The notes beneath the pieces are model-generated. The model had not been told where the DNA came from and made no database searches. It worked only from the letters and a program-made list of their open reading frames with translations. The position numbers and the translations under genes are program-made. A DNA stretch of 64,000 nucleotides from Algoriphagus lutimaris (lineage in GTDB: Bacteria; Bacteroidota; Bacteroidia; Cytophagales; Cyclobacteriaceae), in the NCBI RefSeq assembly GCF_017051705.1, contig NZ_JAFIDJ010000002.1, positions 888,384 to 952,383 on the forward strand, given 5' to 3'. How positions within the stretch are numbered: the first letter of the stretch is position 1; every line of letters begins with the position of its first letter. Positions 42,880 to 50,415 of this stretch are shown here, one piece after another.

Positions 42880-44673
42880 ATGGCAACGTTAGCAAAATCT
42901 ATCAAAGGAGGAGAATTCCTGGTTCGGGAAACCTCAGCACATGAAATTTTTATTCCAGAGGAATATACTGAAGAGCAAAAAATGATGGCTCTGGCTTGTC
43001 AGGACTTTATTGACACTGAAATTACTCCTAAGATTGAGGAGATTGATAGTATGAAAAATCCTGATCTGGTTCCTTCAATTTTCAAAAAAGCGGGTGAACT
43101 TGGCTTATTAGGAATCTCTGTACCTGAAGAGTATGGAGGGATGGGGATGAACTTTGTTACTTCCATGCTGATTGCGGATATCATTGGCTCAGCTGGTTCC
43201 TTTTCTACAACTTATGGAGCGCATACCGGAATCGGAACCCTTCCGATTTTGTATTACGGTACGGAAGAGCAAAAGCAAAAGTATCTGCCAAAGCTAGCCA
43301 CTGGTGAGTGGGCAGCATGTTATTGCTTGACAGAACCCGATGCAGGATCGGATGCGAACAGTGGAAAAACCAAAGCAGAACTAACGCCGGACGGTAAGCA
43401 TTATTTGATTAATGGGCAAAAGATGTGGATTTCGAATGCAGGATTCGCTGACTTATTTATCGTCTTTGCCAAAATTGAGGACGATAAGAATTTGACCGCT
43501 TTTATTGTTGAAAAAACATTTGGGGGAATCACCATGAATGAGGAGGAGAAAAAGATGGGTATTAAAGGGTCCTCTACCCGTCAGGTATTCTTCAATGATT
43601 GTAAGGTTCCGGTAGAAAACATGCTTTCGGACCGTCAAAATGGATTTAAGATTGCTGTGAATATCTTAAACATTGGTAGAATAAAATTAGGCTCTGGGAT
43701 TTTAGGAGGTGTAAGAGCAGTCACTACGAAAGCAATCAAGTATTCCACGGAAAGAAAACAATTCGGAGTAAGCATCAACACCTTTGGAGCAATTAAATCC
43801 AAGTTGGCAGAAATGGCCATAAGAACATACGTTTCAGAATCGCTTTGCTATAGAGCGGGTCAGGATATAGAAGAGCAGATTAATTCTTTCGTCGCAGAAG
43901 GAATGGAGGAAAGCCAAGCTAAATTAAAGGGAGTAGAAGCTTTTGCCATGGAGTGTGCTATCGCGAAAATACACGGATCTGAAGTATTGGATTATGTAGT
44001 GGATCAAGGTGTCCAAGTGTATGGAGGAATGGGCTATTCTGCGGAAGCACCTATGGAAAGAGCTTATCGGGATGCTCGGATCGCCCGCATTTATGAAGGG
44101 ACGAATGAAATCAACCGGATGTTGATGATTGGAATGCTTTTGAAAAGAGCCATGAAAGGAGAAATTAACTTATTTGAGCCTGCGATGGCTGTTTCTGCTG
44201 AATTGACTTCGGTGCCTTCTTTCGAAACCATTGACACATCTGAGTTATTTGCCTCAGAAAAAGAAGTGCTGAAGAAGTTGAAAAAAGTATTCTTAATGGT
44301 CGGAGGTAAAGCTGCGATGGCATTGCAAGATAAAATTGAAGAGGAGCAGGAAATCATGATGAATTTGGCTGATGTAATGATCGAGATTTATGCTGCAGAA
44401 TCGGCAATTCTTCGGAGTGAAAAACTCGTGAGCATTCAAGGTGAAGAAGCTACTGCCCATCAAATTGCGATGAGCCAGGTTTATTTGGCTGAAGCTGTAG
44501 ATAAAATAAATGCAGCAGCAAAAGAAGCCATTGCAAGTTTTACCAAAGGAGATGAACAAAAAGTGATGCTCATGGGACTGAAAAGATTCACCAAAGCTGA
44601 TTTAGTGAATACCAAGGAACTTAGAAGGCAAATTGCCGATTATATGATCGAGCAAGGGAAATACCCATTTTAA
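42880..44673 (+). CDS. Acyl-CoA dehydrogenase (long-chain type)
   Basis: 597 residues, longer than the ~380 of short-chain enzymes because of a C-terminal helical extension as in VLCAD/FadE-like and Bacillus FadE proteins. FAD/substrate motifs: CYCLTEPDAGSDANSGKTKA, KMWISNAGFADLFIVFAK, RKQFGVSINTFGAIKSKLAE, and YGGMGYSAEAPMERAYRDAR. The catalytic Glu is in IYEGTNEINR. It performs the first, flavin-dependent step of beta-oxidation and should hand electrons to ETF, not encoded here. A strong terminator follows 22 bases downstream, closing the operon. Confidence 0.93.
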   Translation: MATLAKSIKGGEFLVRETSAHEIFIPEEYTEEQKMMALACQDFIDTEITPKIEEIDSMKNPDLVPSIFKKAGELGLLGISVPEEYGGMGMNFVTSMLIADIIGSAGSFSTTYGAHTGIGTLPILYYGTEEQKQKYLPKLATGEWAACYCLTEPDAGSDANSGKTKAELTPDGKHYLINGQKMWISNAGFADLFIVFAKIEDDKNLTAFIVEKTFGGITMNEEEKKMGIKGSSTRQVFFNDCKVPVENMLSDRQNGFKIAVNILNIGRIKLGSGILGGVRAVTTKAIKYSTERKQFGVSINTFGAIKSKLAEMAIRTYVSESLCYRAGQDIEEQINSFVAEGMEESQAKLKGVEAFAMECAIAKIHGSEVLDYVVDQGVQVYGGMGYSAEAPMERAYRDARIARIYEGTNEINRMLMIGMLLKRAMKGEINLFEPAMAVSAELTSVPSFETIDTSELFASEKEVLKKLKKVFLMVGGKAAMALQDKIEEEQEIMMNLADVMIEIYAAESAILRSEKLVSIQGEEATAHQIAMSQVYLAEAVDKINAAAKEAIASFTKGDEQKVMLMGLKRFTKADLVNTKELRRQIADYMIEQGKYPF

Positions 44674-44695
44674 CTAAACAGGGATTATTTGGTGA

Positions 44696-44727
44696 AACCT
44701 CTGGTACTTTGTGCCAGAGGTTTTTTT
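44696..44727 (+). terminator. Terminator of the fad operon
   Basis: AACCTCTGG (44696-44704) pairs with CCAGAGGTT (44714-44722), with further pairs TAC/GTG inside and a TTT loop. A T-run follows to 44727. Confidence 0.92.
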
Positions 44728-44795
44728 ATTTCTAAAACCAGACAGAAAAACAATATATTTTTCTGTATTTAACAAAAACTCCCAAATTAGTATCG

Positions 44796-46475
44796 ATGAA
44801 AAAATTAAGTACCCTTTTTTCCGTTTTGACAATTCTTGCTACCCTATCCTGTACTTCAACTAATGAAGAAGAGTTTGGTGCAACTATTAGTCAAGACGTT
44901 GATCAAATTAAAGCCGGAAAAGTCCTTTTTGATCAGAATTGCTCTACTTGTCATAATTTTAACGAGAATGCAATAGGCCCTAATCTAAGTGGTCTTACCC
45001 GTCAGGTAGAAACAGATTGGATCAAAAGATTTATTAAAAACCCATCTGAGTTTTTTAAAGCTAAAGATGAAAGAGCAGAAAGGCTTTTAGCCATTTATAA
45101 AAATGAAATGCCTGCATTTCCAAACTTTTCAGAATCAGATCTGAATTCTATTCTAAGCTATCTTCACACCTTTGAAACCCTCCCTATTGAAATTTTAGGA
45201 GACACTACCTCGAACTTAATTCCCGAGAAAATACAGGATTCAGGAATTAGATTTGAATTAGAGTTTTTTGCGCAACTACCGGCTTCAGACACAACTCCAG
45301 CTTTGGCTAAAATGACTAAAATGGAGCCAATTCCTGGCACAAATCGCCTAATGATCAATGACCAGCGGATAGGAATCTATGAGTTAGTGAATCAAAAACC
45401 ACAGCTATATCTAGATTTATTAAAGCAAAGACCTGATATGGTGAGTAAACCGGGGTGGGCAACGGGTTTGGGTAGCTTCACCTTTCATCCGGAGTTTTTG
45501 GAGAATGGTCTATTTTATACAGCTCATACTGAGCCAGGAGGAACCCAACTTTCAGATTTTGGCTATACTGATAGCTTGAATGTTTTTATGCAATGGGTTC
45601 TAACTGAATGGAAAACAGATTCGCCAAATTCAAAAACCTTCGAAGGAACCAGTCGGGAAATTCTCCGAATTGATAATGCTTCTCAGGCTCATGGAATGCA
45701 GGAGCTCACATTTAATCCAAATTCGAAAAAAGGAGATGAAGATTTTGGGTTGCTTTATATAGGATATGGAGATGGTGGTACAGTAGAAAAACGATTTGCC
45801 TATATCTCAGATCATGGAGGGACTGGGGTTTACAGCAGTATTTTGAGAATTGATCCTGCAGGGAATAATAGTGCCAATGGAAAATATGGGATCCCTACAA
45901 TTAACCCATTTTCTGGTATCCAAGGAAAAGCAGGTGAAGTTTTGGCGTTTGGGTTTCGGAATCCAAATAGAATATTTTGGGATGAATCAGGCAAATTATT
46001 TGCAACTGATATTGGGCAGCATAGTATTGAAGAGATTAATTTGATTGAGCCGGGAAAATTTTATGGCTGGCCCATTCGGGAAGGAAGATTTATGATTAAT
46101 CCTTTTGGAAGCTTCCGTACCCTTTATCCCTTGCCAAAGGATGATGAAAAAAAGGGGGTAACTTATCCTCTTATTCAGTTGGAGCATGATGAAGCTGTGG
46201 CGGTAATTGGAGGCTATTTTCTTTCAGAGGGGAGACTAAAAGGGAATTTTGTGTTTGGAGATATTCCAACAGGTAGATTGTTTTTTGCTGATTTAGATCA
46301 AAATCCAAACCCTGAAGTGAAAAGTATGAAAGTGGTTTTTGAAGGGAATGAAACGACTATGGAAGAAATAGTTGGCGGTCGAGTAGATTTGAAATTTGGA
46401 ATCGATGCCGAAAAACAGGTTTATATCATGAGTAAGAATCAAGGAAAAATCTATAAAATCGTCAATACTCTATGA
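44796..46475 (+). CDS. Cytochrome c-fused PQQ-type sugar dehydrogenase lipoprotein
   Basis: 559 residues. Lipoprotein signal ends in TLSC (Cys19). A cytochrome c domain comes first (about 35-115): heme motif CSTCH at 49-53 and likely Met ligand in NEMPAFPNFSESD. A six-bladed glucose/sorbosone dehydrogenase propeller follows (about 145-555), with GSFTFHPEFLENGLFYTAH, HGMQELTFNPNSKKGDEDFG, VLAFGFRNPNRIFWDESGKL, ATDIGQHSIEEINLIEPGK and YGWPIREG. It probably oxidises a sugar or alcohol in the periplasm and passes electrons to its own heme. PQQ dependence is inferred from the family. The beta-lactamase-fold gene overlaps its stop by 4 bases. Confidence 0.88.
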   Translation: MKKLSTLFSVLTILATLSCTSTNEEEFGATISQDVDQIKAGKVLFDQNCSTCHNFNENAIGPNLSGLTRQVETDWIKRFIKNPSEFFKAKDERAERLLAIYKNEMPAFPNFSESDLNSILSYLHTFETLPIEILGDTTSNLIPEKIQDSGIRFELEFFAQLPASDTTPALAKMTKMEPIPGTNRLMINDQRIGIYELVNQKPQLYLDLLKQRPDMVSKPGWATGLGSFTFHPEFLENGLFYTAHTEPGGTQLSDFGYTDSLNVFMQWVLTEWKTDSPNSKTFEGTSREILRIDNASQAHGMQELTFNPNSKKGDEDFGLLYIGYGDGGTVEKRFAYISDHGGTGVYSSILRIDPAGNNSANGKYGIPTINPFSGIQGKAGEVLAFGFRNPNRIFWDESGKLFATDIGQHSIEEINLIEPGKFYGWPIREGRFMINPFGSFRTLYPLPKDDEKKGVTYPLIQLEHDEAVAVIGGYFLSEGRLKGNFVFGDIPTGRLFFADLDQNPNPEVKSMKVVFEGNETTMEEIVGGRVDLKFGIDAEKQVYIMSKNQGKIYKIVNTL

Positions 46476-47752
46476 TAAAATCATTAAAGAGCCTTCTTTC
46501 CATCTCTATTGGTCTCGCTTTACTGCTTAGTTCTTGCACAAAGCAAGAAGAGAAGTCAGATTTTATTGTTAATGAACTTGCTATTGCCAGATTAGACTCT
46601 ACCCTACAAGCCTATGTTAATTCGGGAAATGTAGCAGGGATTTCTGCATTGATTTTTGAGAAGGATCAGGAGGTGTATTTTAATGCTTTTGGATATGCCA
46701 ATAAAGAGAAGAATATCCCGATGCAGAGAAATACCATTGTCCAGATTTATTCGATGACAAAACCTATTACGGGTACTTCTTTGATGACCTTATATGAAGA
46801 AGGAAAATTCCAACTTGATGATCCACTTGAAAAATATGCGCCTGAATTTGCCAATATGAAAGTTTACCAAGGGGTAGATGAAAATGGAAAAATGATTTTG
46901 GTAGATACAGAGAGACCAGTGACGATCCGTGACATTACCAGGCATACAGGCGGTTTTCCCAACCGTGACAATATCCCAGGTTTGAGTGAGGTAATGAAGG
47001 AAAAAGATGCCAGAAGCTATGAAAACACACTTACGGTGATGGCAGAGAAAATTGGAAGTACTCCGCTTTGGTTCCAACCTGGCACCCAGTGGGAATATGG
47101 CCAATCAGTAGATGTGCAGGCCTTTTTGGTAGAAAGAATTTCCGGAATTCCTTATGAAGAGTATGTTTATGAGCATGTGTTGGGCCCCTTACAGATGAGC
47201 GATACTCGATATGTGGTTAGAGAAGAAGATTTAGATAGATTTTCTGCTGCTTATCAGCGAACAGGTGAAGGAGAATTGACCCAAATGCCCGACTCTGTAG
47301 CCCATGCTTTTAACCTTAAAAAATGGCCTTTGACTCCAGGAGGATTTGGGTTGACATCTACTTTGGATGATTACATGACTTTTGCGAGAATGCTTGTTAA
47401 TGAAGGCTCTCTAAAAGGAACTACTATTCTGAAACCAGAAACTGTAAAATTGATGGCAACGAACCATCTTCCTGATTCCGTCACAGAAAGATCCTGGCTT
47501 CCAAGCAAAGGAAGAGTCGGCTTCGGAATTGACTTCGCTGTTCGGACAGACCCACCGGCTTCCGCAGAGGAAATGAATGGTGTGGTTGGAGAGTTTTTTT
47601 GGGATGGAGCGGCAAGTACTTTATTTTGGGTAGACCCTGTCAATGAATTGACTGCTGTCCTGTTTGTTCAGTTATTCCCTTATGATGGAATAAGGCTTCA
47701 TAAAAATTTTAGAGATGCAGTATATGGGAAGTATGTTCCAACACCAAACTGA
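46472..47752 (+). CDS. Serine hydrolase of beta-lactamase fold (lipoprotein)
   Basis: 426 residues. Lipoprotein signal ends in LLSSC (Cys22). Class C beta-lactamase/DD-peptidase/esterase fold with catalytic Ser94 and Lys97 in QIYSMTKPITG. The second motif is in QWEYGQSVDVQAFLVE (Tyr with Gly-Gln instead of the usual x-Asn), and HTGG (RHTGGFPNRD) and FGLTSTLDDYMTFARM follow. It may be an esterase, amidase or peptidase acting in the envelope; true beta-lactamase activity is not implied. ATGA overlap with the dehydrogenase gene shows translational coupling. Confidence 0.85.
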   Translation: MIKSLKSLLSISIGLALLLSSCTKQEEKSDFIVNELAIARLDSTLQAYVNSGNVAGISALIFEKDQEVYFNAFGYANKEKNIPMQRNTIVQIYSMTKPITGTSLMTLYEEGKFQLDDPLEKYAPEFANMKVYQGVDENGKMILVDTERPVTIRDITRHTGGFPNRDNIPGLSEVMKEKDARSYENTLTVMAEKIGSTPLWFQPGTQWEYGQSVDVQAFLVERISGIPYEEYVYEHVLGPLQMSDTRYVVREEDLDRFSAAYQRTGEGELTQMPDSVAHAFNLKKWPLTPGGFGLTSTLDDYMTFARMLVNEGSLKGTTILKPETVKLMATNHLPDSVTERSWLPSKGRVGFGIDFAVRTDPPASAEEMNGVVGEFFWDGAASTLFWVDPVNELTAVLFVQLFPYDGIRLHKNFRDAVYGKYVPTPN

Positions 47753-47853
47753 GCAATAATTCCTTAATTATGAATGGTTTCAGTAAAATCTAATAATTTC
47801 AGTAGATTAGGATACCAGTCATTTTTTGACATAAAACCACCAACCTACTGACA

Positions 47854-50277
47854 ATGATTAAAAAAAAACTGAAGCAGGCTTGGGCATGGATAAGTGCCAA
47901 GACTTTGTTGATCACACCAGGTAAAACCTCTATCAAAGGTGCTGCCATAGGTTTACTAATCGGGAGCATTGGTTTGTTGCTCCTTTCATCCATAATTAGA
48001 GCATTTAATATCCGGGACCCTTGGATCTTGGTATTAGGCATTTTGCTTGTTGCTGCTGCCATCCTCGCAGCATTCTTATCAGCTTGGGTGATCAAATTGA
48101 TTTATAAAATTCCCAAGTGGTATAAAATAGCCTTATTGGTATCGGTTCCACTATTTTCCTTTACTTTTTATGGGAATTTTCTGTTGATGGGATGGTGCGT
48201 TTTAGTTTTTTCCTTCCTTGGTGCTTTTTGGATTACGTTTACAAAAACCGGCTTTCAAAAACTTAAAACTCCCAAAAAGGTCATTTTTATCCTTGGGAGT
48301 CTCTTAGGAATTATAGGCTTTGGGCTTACTATCTATTACTATTCTCTCAGAGGTTTGGAAATGGATAAGATAGAAAATGCCGCACTTTATTCAGAAGTTG
48401 AAATTCCTACTATTGAGGGGGAATCACCAGCTACTCCAGGTTCTTTTGAAGTCAAAACCTTTACCTATGGAAGTGGAAAAGATAAACATCGAAAGGAATT
48501 TGGAGAGGAAGTAACCTTTAAAACGGACTCCGTCAATGGGGTAGCTTTTTTGGATAATTGGGATGGATTTGGTGGTTGGTGGCGAGAGAAATATTGGGGA
48601 TTTGATTCCAAATCCTTGCCCATAAACGGTAGAGTTTGGTATCCTGAGGGTCCAGGACCTTTCCCTTTGGTATTGGTGGTCCATGGAAACCACTCCATGC
48701 AAGATTATTCTGATCCGGGCTATGATTACTTGGGGGAGTTATTGGCTTCTCGAGGTATGATATTGGCCTCTGTAGATGAAAATTTTGTCAATGGTTCCTG
48801 GTCAGACATTTTTGGAGGATTGAGCAAAGAAAATGATGCCCGAGGTTGGCTTTTATTGGAGCATCTGAAAGTTTGGGATCAGTGGAATACCTCTTCGGAT
48901 CATCCATTTGCAGGAAAAATTGATATGGACCGTATAGCCCTGATGGGCCATTCCAGAGGAGGTGAAGCGGTGGCTCATGCTGCCATGCTCAATGAATTGG
49001 ATTATTATCCAGATGATGCCACGATACCTTTGGGTTATCATTTCAATATTCAGTCCATCGTGTCCATTGCTCCAGTTGATGGGCAATACCAACCCGGGGA
49101 AACCCGCACAAAATTTAAGGACGTTGATTACTTTGTTTTTCATGGATCACAGGATGCAGATGTAACTTCTTTTATGGGATCCATGCAATTCGAACGTGTC
49201 TATTTTGAAGACTCCAGCTACCATTTCAAGACAGGTCTATATATCCAAGGGGCAAATCATGGTCAGTTCAATACCTCTTGGGGGGATAATGATTCAGGAA
49301 ACCCCTTCAAAGGCTTGTTGAATCTGGAGCAACAAATGGATGAAAAGTCTCAACAGGAAATTGCCAAGGTGTATATTTCTGCCTTTTTGGAAACCACTCT
49401 AAATGCTGACACTAAATACCTCCCTTTATTTATGGATGCCAGATCTGGGAAAGGCTGGCTTCCTGAAACCATTTATTTGAACCAGTTTGAAGATTCAAAT
49501 ACACGCTACTTGGTAGATTTCAATAAAGATTTTGATGTAACTAATACAGGCTACGGAGGAGAAATTGTTGGGAATAACCTTAGTGTATGGAGAGAATCAG
49601 AAGTTAAACTAAAATATGGAAAGAAAGGTACACGGGCAGTTTTTTTAGGATGGAGTTATGAGGTTCCGGATAGCTTAAAAGAACGTCCTATACAGGAAGT
49701 TGTGCCCGATTCGTTGATTGCCTCCTACTCTATTTTCCCAAAATCTGAGGATTTAATGCTAGACTCTACCTCAGTTTTCGTTTTTGAAATGGCTGAGTCC
49801 AAAGAAAATTCCAATCCAAAAGCCAGTGGAAAATGGATTTCTGATGAGGATGAAGAGGAAAATGAAGAGGATCTAAATGGAGATGTCAAATCCGAAAATA
49901 ATAATTCCAGTGAAGAAGATGAACCCAAAGAGGGGGAAGATGAAGAAAAAGAGCCTGAGAAGCCTTTGGATTTGAGCATTCATTTAGTGGATAGCAGTGG
50001 AAATCACGTGAGCTTTCTCCTGAGTGAATTTTCCTCCCTGCAACGCCAAATTGTAGTCAATACCCTTAAAACAGATTTTGTAGAAGGAGATGGTAGTTCA
50101 GAAATTGTATTTCAGAAATATACCTTTGATTTGGAGGAGCTTAAAAATAAAAACAACACATTGAATCCTTATCAATTAAGAGAAATCAAATTGGTTTTTA
50201 ATCAATCTGAAAAAGGAGTGATCGTGTTAGACAAACCAGGCTTCTCGAAAAAAATAAATTTGGTAAAGATCGATTAA
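47854..50277 (+). CDS. Membrane-anchored alpha/beta hydrolase with acidic linker
   Basis: 807 residues. Residues about 25-160 hold four or five membrane helices. A periplasmic or surface alpha/beta hydrolase domain follows (about 225-525): oxyanion loop LVLVVHGNHSM, nucleophile Ser367 in ALMGHSRGGEAVAHAAM, acid in YFVFHGSQDADVTSFMG and His in QGANHGQFNTSWGDND. The C-terminal third is beta-rich and contains a very acidic low-complexity linker (about 655-700, mostly Glu/Asp). The family resembles dienelactone-hydrolase/PETase-like esterases; the substrate is unknown. It lies in the plus-strand cluster between the two GSDH genes. Confidence 0.8.
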   Translation: MIKKKLKQAWAWISAKTLLITPGKTSIKGAAIGLLIGSIGLLLLSSIIRAFNIRDPWILVLGILLVAAAILAAFLSAWVIKLIYKIPKWYKIALLVSVPLFSFTFYGNFLLMGWCVLVFSFLGAFWITFTKTGFQKLKTPKKVIFILGSLLGIIGFGLTIYYYSLRGLEMDKIENAALYSEVEIPTIEGESPATPGSFEVKTFTYGSGKDKHRKEFGEEVTFKTDSVNGVAFLDNWDGFGGWWREKYWGFDSKSLPINGRVWYPEGPGPFPLVLVVHGNHSMQDYSDPGYDYLGELLASRGMILASVDENFVNGSWSDIFGGLSKENDARGWLLLEHLKVWDQWNTSSDHPFAGKIDMDRIALMGHSRGGEAVAHAAMLNELDYYPDDATIPLGYHFNIQSIVSIAPVDGQYQPGETRTKFKDVDYFVFHGSQDADVTSFMGSMQFERVYFEDSSYHFKTGLYIQGANHGQFNTSWGDNDSGNPFKGLLNLEQQMDEKSQQEIAKVYISAFLETTLNADTKYLPLFMDARSGKGWLPETIYLNQFEDSNTRYLVDFNKDFDVTNTGYGGEIVGNNLSVWRESEVKLKYGKKGTRAVFLGWSYEVPDSLKERPIQEVVPDSLIASYSIFPKSEDLMLDSTSVFVFEMAESKENSNPKASGKWISDEDEEENEEDLNGDVKSENNNSSEEDEPKEGEDEEKEPEKPLDLSIHLVDSSGNHVSFLLSEFSSLQRQIVVNTLKTDFVEGDGSSEIVFQKYTFDLEELKNKNNTLNPYQLREIKLVFNQSEKGVIVLDKPGFSKKINLVKID

Positions 50278-50415
50278 CATTTATAAAAACTTGGATTAAT
50301 AGTTCATTTATCCCAATAAAATGCCGTAGAACGTATTTTGAATAGTGGCTTGTTGCCTATTTTTTCAAATTGACAAATTAAAAGCCGAAAACAATTATCC
50401 AAAATCAATTGATTA

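Noticed and set aside
49850-49980. Possible simple-sequence or tandem DNA repeat in the acidic linker
   Set aside because: The Glu/Asp-rich stretch uses mixed codons and no regular repeat period; it is protein-level low complexity.
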